Assembly (NCBI RefSeq): GCF_030272615.1 | Contig: NC_081413.1 | Coordinates: 558,969,945 to 559,033,944 of the forward strand | Source of the DNA: Cryptomeria japonica | Lineage: Eukaryota > Streptophyta > Pinopsida > Cupressales > Cupressaceae | Direction of reading: 5' to 3' | DNA: 64,000 bases | In this document: piece after piece, positions 24,532-36,317 of the stretch | Layout of the letters: each line of letters begins with the position of its first letter | Position numbering within the stretch: position 1 is the first letter of the stretch | Translations under genes and position numbers: made by a program | Notes under the pieces: model-generated | The model's database searches: none | The model's input: only the letters and a program-made list of their open reading frames with translations | Told to the model about the DNA's origin: nothing

Positions 24532-27500
24532 TGTAGTACCCCTACCCTAGTCTATTTCTAACCTTGGTTTAATCTTGATTAGTTTATCTTAATATAATGT
24601 TATAGTCAGATGTTGATTTAACGCATAGCTATTGATGTGGTTTTCTCACTAGTTGTATGCAAGTTGTTAGTGTACTTATCTCGTGGTATTAATATTGAGC
24701 TAACGCTTTCATTAAATTTTATATATGTATGCATGTATGACTCTTGGTTGCAGGAGATTTCAGGTACAACGCCGCATGAGTGCGAGGTTCGTCTTCACCT
24801 GGAATTGCAGGTTTGAGTGTACCTTTTTAATCCTTAGAGTTGGATTAGGTGGTCGTAAGACCCTAGTTGACCTTAGTCATGCTCTAGTGAGCATCGCCAG
24901 TCGTCGTCGGTAATCCCTTTTTGTTTGGGTTTGCGAGTCGTCTGTTTGGTTGACCTTCTCGTTTTGCGTGCTTGGTGTGCATGGTTAAATTGATTAATTA
25001 GTCCTTAGTAATTATCTTGTTTAAATATGTGTTTGTGCATTGAAGATTAATGGGCTAGATTTATCAGGATTCCGTTATGTGATCTTCGTTGATTTTGGAA
25101 TGCTCGTTTTAAATTGGGAGTAAGTTCGATTTAAATGACTGATTTGGAATAGTAAATGCATTTTATATATGCTGTTGAAAAAGAAAGTTTTATATTTTAT
25201 CACAATAGACTTAATTGTATTCTGTTGGATTTTGAAATTTGAAAGGTTAAATTTAATTAAATGAGGAAATCGATTTTGGTTTTGAAAAGCAAGTTAATTT
25301 GTTGTGATAGTTGGAAAAGGATTAATTTTGTGAATTATTTTTAAATAAAAATTTTAAATTCCAAAAATAGAATTTTTGGTCAACTCTTCCATATAACCCA
25401 AAATTTGGGGAAAATTGGGAATGGACATTTTTGGAGAATTTTTGGTTGGGAAGAAATTTTGGGGGTTTTGGGAAGGAATTTTGCTGGATCTGACAGGTGG
25501 GCTCTCCTTCAGCTATTCCAGGATTGCGTATGAAGGTAGGATTCTGAATTGCTTATCTTGTTGCCAAAAGAATTTGCTGTTCTGGTTGAAAGAAATGATT
25601 TGGTTATTGAGAAAACAATTTGATTGTCCATTTTGAGTTTGGCTGGAAATTTTAATTGAGGTGTGTTATTCCTCATTGCTGTTTGGGTGTTTGAAAACCC
25701 CTTTTGTGTTTGGAATGGATGAATACCATCAACAAAAAACTTGATTCCAAAACAAATTTCATTGAAAACGGATTTTATTATAAACCGAAATTCATCAACA
25801 AATTTTGTGGTTGTTTCAAAAAAAAGGAGAGATTTCGAACTGTGTTATATATATTTTTATCACTATGCGTGTTCTTTTTATATGGATCCGACTGTGTTTC
25901 AAAAAATAAAGAAAATATATTATTTTTAGCGAGCCTGTGCGTGGTTTATTTTTTTATGGAGCCGAGCTGGGCGAAATTATTTTTATCGAAACCCTTGGTT
26001 GGGGTTGGAGGGCGGGGAGCGGAGCTCCACTCGCTCCTCCTCCCCTCTCCCCCGCTCGCCCCCTTCTCCTCCATCCCCGTTCCCGTGGTGGTGGTCTGCG
26101 TTCAGTGCGCTACCTGCGACTCACGGCGGTGGCCGCAGGGCGCCGCGGCACCTGCAGGCACCACCGTGAGCGCCGCCCGCGGGTATTTCCCAGGCTAGGG
26201 TTAGGGCACGGCCGCCCTCCCTCTTAATTTAAATGCGTTTTTTGTTTTAAACGTAGTTTATTAAAATCATTTTTTTTATGTTTTTTTTTTTTGTATTAAA
26301 AAAAAATGCATATGATGTTAATATCATTTTAATGAGAGTTGTTTGTAATGTTAAGTTTAATTAGTTCTTAATCTTGATTAAGGTAGCATAAGAATGATAA
26401 ACGATAACTTGATATTGATTAATTCTATAATGGAGTTTGTAAGTTAATCATTATTCAATCTCATTTCATGACTTATGCCCCTTTCCTGATTAAGTTCTAA
26501 AACTGTTAACTTCGCAACTAAATATTGTTGTTTATATTCTTATTGATCTTGGATTAATAAATCTAGATCTTACCTTCTAGCTGATTAGAGCATTTGGCAA
26601 ATTAAGGTAGTATTGTTTAAAAACAAAATATAGAATAATGTGTTATTGGAAAATCGTTGAAATACGATGTAATTACTATCTGATGATGTTAAATATTATC
26701 TTAGAACATATCATTTGAGTATTTGAGAAGTAAGTGAAATATTTATCGTCGGGTGTTTGAATTTAAACGATATGCTTTGGAAATGATTATCTCCATTTAG
26801 ATTCTCTTTCTACGTTTGTATTTCCGTGATCCGTATAATGCATCTAGACTTGAAAATATGAAACTGTAGAGGTCGGTTTTAGACCAGTATGTTAATGATG
26901 TCTTGTTGGAGATTAAATATCTTATTTATTTGATTAATGGTTGTCTAAGTTTAATTAATATGATTTGGTTTAAAAACTCATTACGACTTTATATGTCTGT
27001 TTATGCTTTGAATCTTAGAGAGTTAGAAAACCAAGAACAACTTATCCCTAGATGAGGTAGACAACTATAATCTGATTTAGATCTTGTAGAAAACTTGATC
27101 GACTTTTAATGTTTAGATCAGTTCGGAAAGATTGTATCTGTTGAATATTGTCTTTTCTGATTATTGCCTATGCGAGTTTAATTTCTGTATTCGCTTTTGA
27201 TTATGAAATGGCATGTTTTGCTTTGTTTAGTAGGACCCTGTTGTATGGATTGACTTGGGGTACCTGTTTCAGTCCTCGATTCCGAGTTGACTGTTGTATT
27301 GTGGTAGTGTCGTTTTGATCATATCCTCCTTGTGTGTGAGTCGAATGATGATTGTGGTTGACCGTTGTTGGTCGGGTCTCTAGTTAGAGTACCGTCAGTA
27401 AGTGATTACCCTTGAGTCGTGTTTGACCAGATGATTGTTTCTCTCTTCTTGAACTCCGTTCGTCTGACCATGTGTATTCCTTGGTTTGAGTTCGTCTGAG

Positions 27501-28924
27501 TATAGTCTAGTGTCGTATGGGAAAGTGGCTTTCGATTGGGGGCCGCGCCCAAAGTGGCTGCTGGGTAACCCGTCGAAAGTGAGTCTAATAAGTGATAACC
27601 TTTAAGTAGATTAGAATGTAATTTCTAAGTAAGATAAATGTGCCTCACACATGGGACGAGTGCTATCATAGATTCGACATGCTGTGAGAAGGCCTGAAAT
27701 GGCAAACCACCATCCTTGTCTTCACGAGAGGATGTGTGGGTCCACATGAGGCTTGGATGGGCCGGAAGCTCGGATTAGGTTGCCTGGGTAACCCAGTGTA
27801 TGGGGCCGGGACCTATGAAGACTTGCCATGGTAACCATACCAGGTTGTGTGATGACACTTGTCCCTACGTTCGCTAGTGTGTTGTTGATTTGTCCTGTTA
27901 GGCGTACCTTTGTGGGTCGTTCTTTTGTCTCTGCCCTTGTGAGTGTCGGTTTCATGTTAGACCTTGGGTGGTGATGGCTCAGTTTTATGGATGCTCTTCT
28001 GGACCTTTGTATTAGCTTGATTTTGTTCAGCTGGATCCTGTTCTTTTCAGGGATCGTTTATGTATTATTGACCGATGCGGTCGTTTGTATATTGTTTATA
28101 TTTCGCCTTGATGGCTGGATTGTATAGTGTAACCTCTTGTATTCTTAACTTTATTATTTATCAGAGGGGTCTTGCAGTTGAGCAGACCCGGAGATGTAGC
28201 CCTTTAGGGGTGAACTCCGAGATCATTATGGTGTTATGTGATGTATTCTCTTATGTTTCCTTTATTCAGCTTTATCATGTATGATTAACTTATGTTAGAA
28301 TGGTTAAGTGGATAATTGGAATTAACTATAAATGCTTATAATCAGTTCTTTCTTGGATGCCATGTTGATCGAATGCGTAAGTGGTTTAGATGAGATTTAT
28401 CGTAGATGCTAGTATGCAATCGTCTTTTGAAATGCAATAAGTTGAAATATGAAAGAATGTAACTTAGAGTAATGAATTATACTCAGTTGTTGTTAAGGAA
28501 TTTAAATATGCTTGGAAAGATCTCTTATGTTATGATGAAATCCTAGTGTATTAGAATGTTAGATGTATGGTTTGTAATTTTAAATGAAAAGCTTGAATGA
28601 AGATTATGAATGGATCTTAATGATGAATATTCGCTTGTGATTTATATTTCCCTCTTTTGAAAGGAATTATCCTGATTATGAATTATCTCGTTATTAAGAT
28701 ATTCAGCTTTGAATTAATTGTGTGAGTTAAGTGAATTGTGAAATTTAAGTAATCTCGTTGGGAAACTCTTTAGGTGTTAGTTGATGTCTTCCGCTATGTA
28801 ATCTGAATCTTTGATATCTTGTTGCATCTTATGTGTTGTAACTTTAAAAAAAAAAAAAAAAAATTTGCACTCCATTCATGTGTTATGGCTTAATCCCTTC
28901 GGGGTTTCCTGGCGGGGCATTACA
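24532..28924. mobile_element. 4.4 kb solo LTR, Tekay/Del-like ends
   Basis: TTGGT flanks both ends (24527-24531 and 28925-28929). It starts TGTAGTACCCC and ends GGGGCATTACA, an imperfect inverted repeat (9 of 11) of the kind known from Tekay/Del chromovirus LTRs. I see no internal direct repeat, PBS or pol, so one very long LTR left by recombination is the simplest reading. It contains a GC-rich island (25975-26225) and a poly(A) run at about 28845-28863. ORFs such as 25704-26198 and 27722-27955 show no recognisable domain. Confidence 0.75.
25975..26225. promoter_or_regulatory. CpG-rich island inside the 4.4 kb solo LTR
   Basis: About 250 bases rich in G, C and CG dinucleotides (for example GGCGCCGCGGCACC and GTGAGCGCCGCCCGCGGG) sit in otherwise AT-rich DNA. 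TATA-like and poly-T/AT sequences lie just upstream (25845-25960). It may mark the LTR transcription start region. The preserved CpG suggests little deamination, hence a recent insertion or weak methylation; both are inference. Confidence 0.55.
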
Positions 28925-28972
28925 TTGGTTCCTTGGAAAAGATATTAACAACTTAAGGTAGATCCTGATCCG

Positions 28973-29850
28973 ATGGCACATAAATTAGCCATTCCTATCT
29001 TTGAAGGATCTAACTATAGATTTTGGAAAGTGAAGATGAGATGTTACCTGATATCCTTGGGATACAATAGTTGGAAAGCTATGGAAACTAAGTATGGACA
29101 ACCAACAGAAGGTCTTACCACTCCTGATGACATTCAAGCTTATGAATAGAATGAAAAGGAAATGTATGCTATCTTTAGTGCTTTATCTAAGACTGAATTG
29201 ACAAAGGTTATTTCATTTAATACTTCTTATGAGGTTGGCGAAAAGTTAAGAGATATCTATGAAGGAAATGATAGAGTTAAACTATCAAAGACGCTAACAG
29301 CTAAGTGTAGATATAAAAACTTGAAAATGGAAGAAAGAGAAAATATAATAAGCTATTTTCATAAGGTTCACAGTGTAGTAAATGAAATCAGAGAACTTGG
29401 CAACACCTTAACAGATGTATATATAATAGAGAAGATTTTGATGTCTCTATCAAAAAGGTATGTTGATAAGACCTCTACTATTGAAGAAACTTATGATTCG
29501 AAGAAGTTCATTAGAGAAAAAATATATGGTACTTTGTCTACATTTGAGAAAAGGAAGCTTGGAAAAGACAAAGCTAAATCCGAGACTTCTTTTAAAGCCT
29601 CTTAGGAAGATCCAAAAGATGAAAGTTCATATGAGATGAAAGAAAAATTTGTAAGAAAATTGAAGAAAGGAACCAACAATTATAAAGGTATGTTACCTCT
29701 TAAATGCTTTAGATGTGGAAAGATTGGTCATATAGCTACTAGATGTCCAAAAAAAGGATGAAGACAAAAGTTTAGAGAAGGTAAAAGAAAATTTAATAAG
29801 AAATCCTAGTATGTTAAATATGATGCTGGTATTTTAGATGATGAATCAGA
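28973..29850 (+). pseudogene. Gag of F
   Basis: It starts at ATG 28973 (AHKLAIPIFEGSNYRFW, the standard copia opening). The capsid region runs through GEKLRDIYEGND, NLKMEERENIISYFHKV and EKILMSLSKRY. One complete zinc knuckle CFRCGKIGHIATRC lies at about 29707-29748. In-frame stops occur at 29147-29149 (TAG), 29603-29605 and near 29758. Gag lies 4.4 kb from its PBS because of the solo LTR. Confidence 0.88.
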
Positions 29851-30260
29851 CTATGAAGATGGTGATTGCTTATTTTTGGTAGAAAAGGATGTACCTAATA
29901 TTGATGTTCCTAAGACTGATACCATTGCTTTACATGCTAGAAGAGATAGAAATGAATGGTTGATTGATAGTGGATGTTCAAATCATATGACTAGGGATAA
30001 TAAGTTTGTAAAACTTGAAAAATATGATGGAGGTTATGTTAGGTTCAAAGATGATCGACAACACAAATTGTGGGAATTGGTTCTATTTCTTTTGATGGAA
30101 AATAAATAATGACAATGTTTATTATGTGAAGGGTTTGCATCATAATCTCTTGAGTGTTGGGCAAATGTGTGAATATGGTTACAATGTTGTTTTTTAGGAT
30201 GATGGATGTGAGATCCGAAAGGGATTTGGACTTGTTATTGCAATAGGGAAAATAACTGGT
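29851..30260 (+). pseudogene. Protease of F
   Basis: The aspartic protease signature is intact (EWLIDSGCSNHMT, Asp present, about 29950-29990), followed by the VKLEKYDGGYVRFKDD segment. Frame is lost near 30055 and resumes as NVYYVKGLHHNLLSVGQM (about 30112) with stops at 30107 and 30197. The active triplet is conserved, unlike that of A. Confidence 0.83.
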
Positions 30261-31223
30261 GGAAACATGTATTTGCTAGAAGGAGATACAAAAAACTATT
30301 TGTTATCTCATATCAATATTAGTTGGCTTTGGCATCAGAGGATGTGTCATATCAACCTTGACAATTTGGTAAAGATCAGTTCATCAAGTGTAGTGAGAGA
30401 TTTATCGAGGCTGACCAAACTGCATAACAATATTTGCAAAGAATGTCAAGTTGGAAAGCAAACAAAAGGAACATACAAAGGAAATGAATTGTCATCCACT
30501 GGATTGTTGGATTTAGTGCATATAGACTCATGTGGTCCTATAAGAACAAGGAATATACAAGGAGAGAATTATTTCATGCTATTGATTGACAATTATTCTA
30601 GAAAGTCATGGGTTTGAGTTTTAAGAGAGAAGTCATACACATTAGAAAATTTCAAGCTATTCAAGGCTAGAGTTGAAAATGAAGTTGGTAGAAAGATTAA
30701 GTGTTTGAAGTCTAATAAAGGAGAAGAGTTTACTTCTGACGAGTTTAACAAATTTTGTGAGAAGTATGGTATTAGAAGGATATTTTTTGCCCCTAGGACA
30801 CCACAATAGAATAGTGTAGTGGAGAGGATGAGTCAAACTATATGAGAGACAGCCAGAATAATGATCAAAGGAGTAGAACTCCCAGAAGTCTATTGGAGAG
30901 AAGTAATTCACACAATAGTATACACCCTCAATAGAATTCTATATTGGAAAAGACTTGGAAAAACATCATATGAACTATGGCATGGTAGAACTCTGATAGT
31001 AAAATACTTTAAGGTATTTGGAAGCAAGTGCTATATCCAGAGAGATGAAAATAATCTTAAAAAACTTGACAATATAGCAAATGAAGGCATATTCCTAGGA
31101 TATTCTACAAAGATCAAGGCATACCAGTGTTACAACAAGAGATTTAACAAGATTGTTGAAAGTGCAAATGTGAAGGTTGATGAAGGCATTTCTAAAGACT
31201 CTGATAAATTGGCAGGTTATTAA
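30261..31223 (+). pseudogene. Integrase of F
   Basis: The zinc domain shows WHQRMCHINLDNL and CKECQVGKQ. The core has Asp in LVHIDSCGP, then LKSNKGEEF where the second catalytic Asp is Asn, then SVVERM with the Glu. Stops stand at 30615-30617, at about 30808 (family Gln, PQQN) and near 30842. The C-terminal part is in one frame: PEVYWREVIHTIVYTLN, VKYFKVFGSKCYI and GIFLGYSTKIKAYQCYN. An acidic linker with further stops follows to about 31520. Confidence 0.86.
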
Positions 31224-31519
31224 TTTGATGAATTGGCTGACAGAAAAAGGGAGGAGAAAACCAGAGAAGAAGAGAAAGAAAAAGAAACTCAGGATGCTCT
31301 GGTATCTACATCTAAAACCCTAAGACATGTTCATAAGAATCATTCAGTGGATTAGATTATTGAAGATAAGAACAGAGGAATTATCACAAGAAGTAAAGCA
31401 ACTCAAGAACAAGTTTTGTTATGTTTACTATCTGAGATTGAACCGAAAATAGTAGAAGAAGCATGCAACGATTAGAATTGGATAAAGGAAATGAGAGAAT
31501 AATTGGATCAGATTGAGAA

Positions 31520-32480
31520 TAATTAAACATGGGAACTAGTTCACGGACTGATAGATAAGAATGTAATTGGAACAAAATGGGTATTTCGGAACAAGTTGGA
31601 TGAAGATGGGAAAGTTGTGAGAAATAAAGCAAGATTGGTTTGTAAAGGTTACACAAAGGTTGAAGGTATTGACTTTGAAAAAATACATGCACTTGTTGTT
31701 CGGATGGAGGCTATGAGGATTTTTTTGGCTTTTGTAGCTTTTAAGGACTTCAAGGTTTATCTGATGGATGTGAAATCAACATTTTTGAATGGAGAGTTGA
31801 AAGAAGTTTACATTGAATAAATAAAAGGATTCAAGTTGAAAGATGATCCGAACATTGTTTGCAGATTGAAGAAGGCTCTGTATAGATTGAAACAAGCTCC
31901 TAGAGCTTATTATGGAAGGTTAGATAAGTATTTGATTGGTTAAGGTTTTCAGAAGAGATCTGCTGACAATAATTTATATTTCAAAATTGATTCAGGTAAA
32001 ACCTTAATTGTTGTGGTTTATGTTGATGACATTATATTTGGAGGAAATGAAGGCATGTGGAGAAAGTTTGTTAATATGACACAAAAGGAATTTGAGATGT
32101 CAATGATTGGTGAGTTAAATTTTTTTCTTGGTTTGCAATTAAATCAAAATGACAAAGGAAGTTTCATTTCTCAGTCTAAATACATTAAGGAATTGTTAAA
32201 GAAGTTTGGGTTGGAGGATTCCAAACCAGTGTGTACACCTATGACCACCATATGCAAGTTGACTAAAGAGGATGAATCTCCTAAAGATTATGTAATTTAG
32301 TACAAATCAATGATTGGAGGATTATTATATTTCATTGCTACCAAATCAAATATCATGTATGCAATTTGTTTGGGAGCTAGATTTCAACATGAACCAAAAG
32401 AATCACATTTTGTGGCAATAAAAAGGATTTTCAGATATTTGAAGGGAACAAAAGAGTTTGGCCTATGGTATCAAATACAT
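31520..32480 (+). pseudogene. Reverse transcriptase of F
   Basis: The text shows [30 protein letters not shown] in blocks, [37 protein letters not shown] and the active site VVYVDDIIFGG at about 32011-32043. FLGLQL and MIGGLLYFIATKSNIMYAI follow. Stops fall at 31818-31820, 31942-31944 and 32298-32300, mostly where relatives have Gln. The catalytic YVDD is retained. Confidence 0.88.
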
Positions 32481-33010
32481 TTAGATTTCACTCTGACATC
32501 TTATATTGATGCAGATTGGGTCGAAAGTGTTGATGATAGGAAAAGTACAAGTGGTGGAGAATTCTTTCTTGGCTCCCAGTTAGTTGCTTGGTCAAGTAAG
32601 AAGCAAGATTATATGTCTTTATCTATAGTTGAGGTAGAATATATTGTACCATCTTCATGTTGCACACAAATATTGTGGATGAAGCATACTTTAAAGGATA
32701 TCGATGTAATGTTGCACACAAATATTGTGGATGAAGCATACTTTAAAGGATATCGATGTAATGTTCAATGAACCTATCTCAATTATGTGTGACAATACTA
32801 GTGCAAAAAATATTTCCAAGAATTTGACACAATATTCCAGAACAAACCATATATCCATTCGGTGCCACTTGTTGAGGGAAAATGTGTTGGATAATGAAGT
32901 AAAGCTTGAGTATGTTCCTACAAAATAGAAAATTACAAATATCTTCATGAAGGCATTGTGTAAAGATACTTTTGAGTATCTCCAGTAGAAGTTAGGGGTA
33001 TTACTGTATC
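32481..33010 (+). pseudogene. RNase H of F
   Basis: It shows SYIDADWVESVDDRKSTSGG, FFLGSQLVAWSSKKQ, VEVEYIVPSSCCTQILWMKHTL and, in another frame, IMCDNTSAKNISKN with the catalytic Asp kept. A 52-bp perfect tandem duplication (32659-32762) shifts the frame in the middle of the domain. A stop follows EYVPTK at about 32926-32928. Confidence 0.85.
32659..32762 (+). repeat. 52-bp perfect tandem duplication
   Basis: Two identical copies (32659-32710 and 32711-32762) start at GTTGCACACAAATATTG. Since 52 is not a multiple of three, the second copy throws RNase H out of frame. The lack of differences suggests a late event. Confidence 0.95.
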
Positions 33011-33246
33011 CCAATTTGAAATGATGTACATTTGGATGTGGATTGGTTCAGTGAACAACTTGAATATTCTTATCTAGACTACTGCTTGGGTGCTTTCTCT
33101 TAGGGGGAGTTGGAATAAGTTTCATAAGGGGAGTTATGCTCACCTTTGCCATTGTTGTTAAAGGGGGATAGATACAGAGATGTGCAAAGATGTTGATGAT
33201 GCAAAGAGAGCTATGCATCTATTTTTTATGGATGTTGCCATCAATG

Positions 33247-33260
33247 ACAAAGAGGGAGAT
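33247..33260 (+). other. Polypurine tract of F
   Basis: ACAAAGAGGGAGAT directly precedes the 3' LTR start TGTTGC. The 250 bases between RNase H and this point are 3' untranslated with GGGGGAGTT and GGGGGATA purine runs. Confidence 0.85.
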
Positions 33261-33671
33261 TGTTGCAAATGTGATGTTGATGATTATGATTGGTTGTCAT
33301 TGATGTTAACATAATGGTTGTTATTGATGTCAACATATGGTTTGGTGTTGGTGATCTGGAAGATGAGTTCCTCGAATATTTGGTGCTCCACAATATGTAT
33401 TTCAGTTGATATTTAGTGCGGATTGGGGTAGTCAATGGTGATTCAAATTAATTTTTTTAGGATATGGTGTTGATCGATTGAAATCATGAATCTTTGGTTT
33501 CATTATTATTTTTTGTTGGTATGGGTAGTGCTATTTGGGTTTGGATTAAGTCCAGAATAAGAGGATGTGTAACGACATTTGTGTAGTGTGTGTATAATGA
33601 TTTGGGTCCAAAGTTTGTAATGGATGTAACATATTGATTTGACCAATGATGTGCATTGTGGTATGACCTGT
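33261..33671 (+). repeat. 3' LTR of F, first piece
   Basis: It matches 23542 to about 23930 of the 5' LTR and stops at GTATGACCTGT, where G begins. Confidence 0.85.
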
Positions 33672-34003
33672 TGTTGGTTGAAAATTTTGTACACCTAGGG
33701 GATGTGCAAAATTGTGGTTTCAGCCATAGTGTGTGAGTATGATACTCTCCTAATTTAGGGAAGGCTCCCCCTATTTATAAACTAAGCTAATCTAATATGG
33801 GTGGAACAACAATCTTTCTTCTTCTTTCAAGAAAATCTACACTCTTTTCTCTTCACAAAAAAGTGATAGCAATTGGAAATAAATAACAACAAATATAGAA
33901 ATGAAACTTTTTTGTAGGATTTTTGGAACATAAAGGGAAGCAAAGTTTCCATGAAGGCACAAAGACCTTTGTCACTTCCCTAGGACAGGAAAACAGAAAG
34001 AAA

Positions 34004-34440
34004 GCTCAAAGTCTTCAACTATCTATTCTCTTATCAACCTTTTCAGATGATTTTCTAGTAACCAAGCACATTATATAGTAGTTCAAAGTCTAACTGCATG
34101 ATGCACTTAACCTTACATGCACAAGTCTTAAAATAGAAGTAGCACAAAGTCTACAAGCTATCTTCTCTCTCAAGATTTCCACATTAGCTTCAAATATGAT
34201 AAGCAACTCAAAGTTTGCAAGACCAAATCTGAAAACCAAACATATAACTCTAAATAAAATTAGTAGCTCAAAGTCTGCAAGATTGAATGTAAATCTCTCT
34301 TGAACAATAGAACAAAAATCACAATAAACTCCAGAAAATGTCATCACATAACAACTTGAATTAGCACAAAGTCTCAACACAACTTGCCTCTTTTATTGAA
34401 AGCAATTCGATTTACATCTAAGCTCAAAGTCTTAGAGTGC
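34004..34440. promoter_or_regulatory. Series of CAAAGTCT motifs in LTR G
   Basis: Seven copies of (G/A)CTCAAAGT(C/T)T or CACAAAGTCT occur about 60-100 bases apart (near 34004, 34082, 34142, 34206, 34264, 34366, 34424). They lie downstream of the minus-strand TATA box, so in R/U5 of the transcript. Function unknown. Confidence 0.45.
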
Positions 34441-34504
34441 ACATACAAACTGGCAGAATTTTGTTGCATTGCCAAAAGATAAAAATTACAATAGATCCCC
34501 TCAA

Positions 34505-34515
34505 GTATTTATAGG
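34505..34515 (-). promoter_or_regulatory. TATA box of LTR G
   Basis: The minus strand reads CCTATAAATAC, followed about 30 bases on by GAGGGGATC, a plausible start region. The 5' LTR copy has lost this part by truncation, so G could not be transcribed from its own promoter. Confidence 0.5.
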
Positions 34516-36152
34516 AGAGGAGCCTTGAGAAAAAGGTGGGAGGATCCTAACTAACTTTATAAATTCTCTCAACCACCATGAATTATTCCAACTATAGTCC
34601 TAATTGAATTCAACTTGTAGTTGCCTTGCATGTAATTACATTTTACAAAATGCAAGTAAAAGTGACACTTGCAATTATAATTTTTGACATTACATGTAAC
34701 TTGTCAAAACAAAATTACAAATGAATAATTGAAATTATTCTATGTGTCTGAAGACACGACTCTAACTACATCATCCTTTGTATGTGATGATCTTCATGCT
34801 ACTTCAAGATGCTATAACTTGAAGTATTCTGGATTGGTGAAGACATCTTTAATCGGAAACAAGAATTTGCATTATTAATGATCTTTGTGTCCTTGGCCAA
34901 CGAACTTCAACCTTATCTTCTTGCTTGGGGTAGTACTAGCTTTTCAGGAGGGAAGTCTTTTGCAAGGCTGAAGTAAGAAGCCTATCTCTATCTTGAAAGC
35001 ATTCTATAATTTGCATCCATGAATTGTTGTTGTATCTCTTCTTTGTATCATCCTCCAATGTTGAAATCTGCTTGCAAAATAAGGCCCATGCCTTAATTTA
35101 ATCATTTGGTAGGTCATGCATGCAAACAAGACTGACATGGGATGGGATAAATTGATACAAAAAAGGGCTCACAAGTGAATTTCGGGTTTTGGAAGCTACA
35201 TTACATGTGTGAAAAAATAAGAGCATTAACTTGCAATTACGGAGAACAAACATTCAACTTCATATGTGTAATGGATAACTACAAGTTTTCACTTGTAATT
35301 GGACCTTTAAGACTCAATTTCAAGTGTTTTTGAGTGCATATTGGACCAATTTTGGGTTCTGGAAGGCTGAGTGCAAGTGAACACATAATTGCAATCGGGT
35401 TTTGACATGAAGGGAAAATGGAAAGAATGGTACCAACTGGTAATGACAAAATTTATGTGACAAAGGAAGACATATTTTCAGCTTGAAAACTTCAACTTGT
35501 AATAAGATTTGTATAACCCGAAATCAAATGAACCGGTAAAAATGAAAGAGGGGAAAATCTTTCACATTTACAAATTGCATTCAAAGAGCTTATCCATTTG
35601 GGAAAATTACTTAGAAACTCAAATTCTTGTTTGGGAAGAATTGAAATGCTCTATAAATAGATACGGAAGCCACCACGCTATGATTGCAATCAGCAAATCA
35701 AAACATTTTTGTCTTCAAACTCTCCCACAGAAAATGACTTGGAGGAAGGAAAACGTTTGACTTCAAACACTTAACAATAGGGGACATGTTGAAAATATGG
35801 CAAGAGAGAGATTTCCATGCCCCAAAACGTGGTAACAACTAGCATTGACGTCTTCTTTTGATGTCTTAAAAAATGCCTTACAAAATGCAAAACGTGTTTA
35901 TCCTACCCAATTTTGGAGAAAAATGTGACAAGATTTATTAATTTTCCATGATTTCACAAGCATCTTGGATGAATTTGATGGAGCAAATGTGCAGGTCAGG
36001 TTCTTAGCAAAAGTTTACAAGTTTAAATGCTTTGCAAAGATGTGTAATTGGGTTTTAAAAACCCTTCTACAAGTTTTAATTGCATCATTTTTTACTTCAA
36101 AGGCAAATTTGGATTTTAAAGGAAGAAGAACACAAAAATAAAGAGAAAAATA

Positions 36153-36317
36153 ACTTGTAATAGGGAAATAAAATCCCCATTACAAGTTTTAAAAATAAAA
36201 CATAAAGAAACAAAAAGACTTAAGTCATAAAACATGTAATGGGGAAACAAAAACCCTATTGCAAGTAAAAAGAACATTAAAACTTGTAATAGAGAAAAAG
36301 AATCCCTACCACAACTT
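36153..36317. repeat. Three tandem hairpins in LTR G
   Basis: Stem-loop 1 (36153-36187) pairs ACTTGTAATAGGGA with TCCCCATTACAAGT around a short A-rich loop. Related versions follow at 36232-36266 and 36282-36317 with decayed arms. The unit was duplicated as a whole. Confidence 0.65.

Noticed and set aside
25704-26227. 164-aa and 96-aa ORFs over the GC-rich island
   Set aside because: Overlapping frames in a solo LTR; length is explained by low stop density in GC-rich DNA, and no domain is recognised.
27722-27955. 77-aa minus-strand ORF in the 4.4 kb LTR
   Set aside because: No known motif and no conservation evidence; inside a non-coding LTR.
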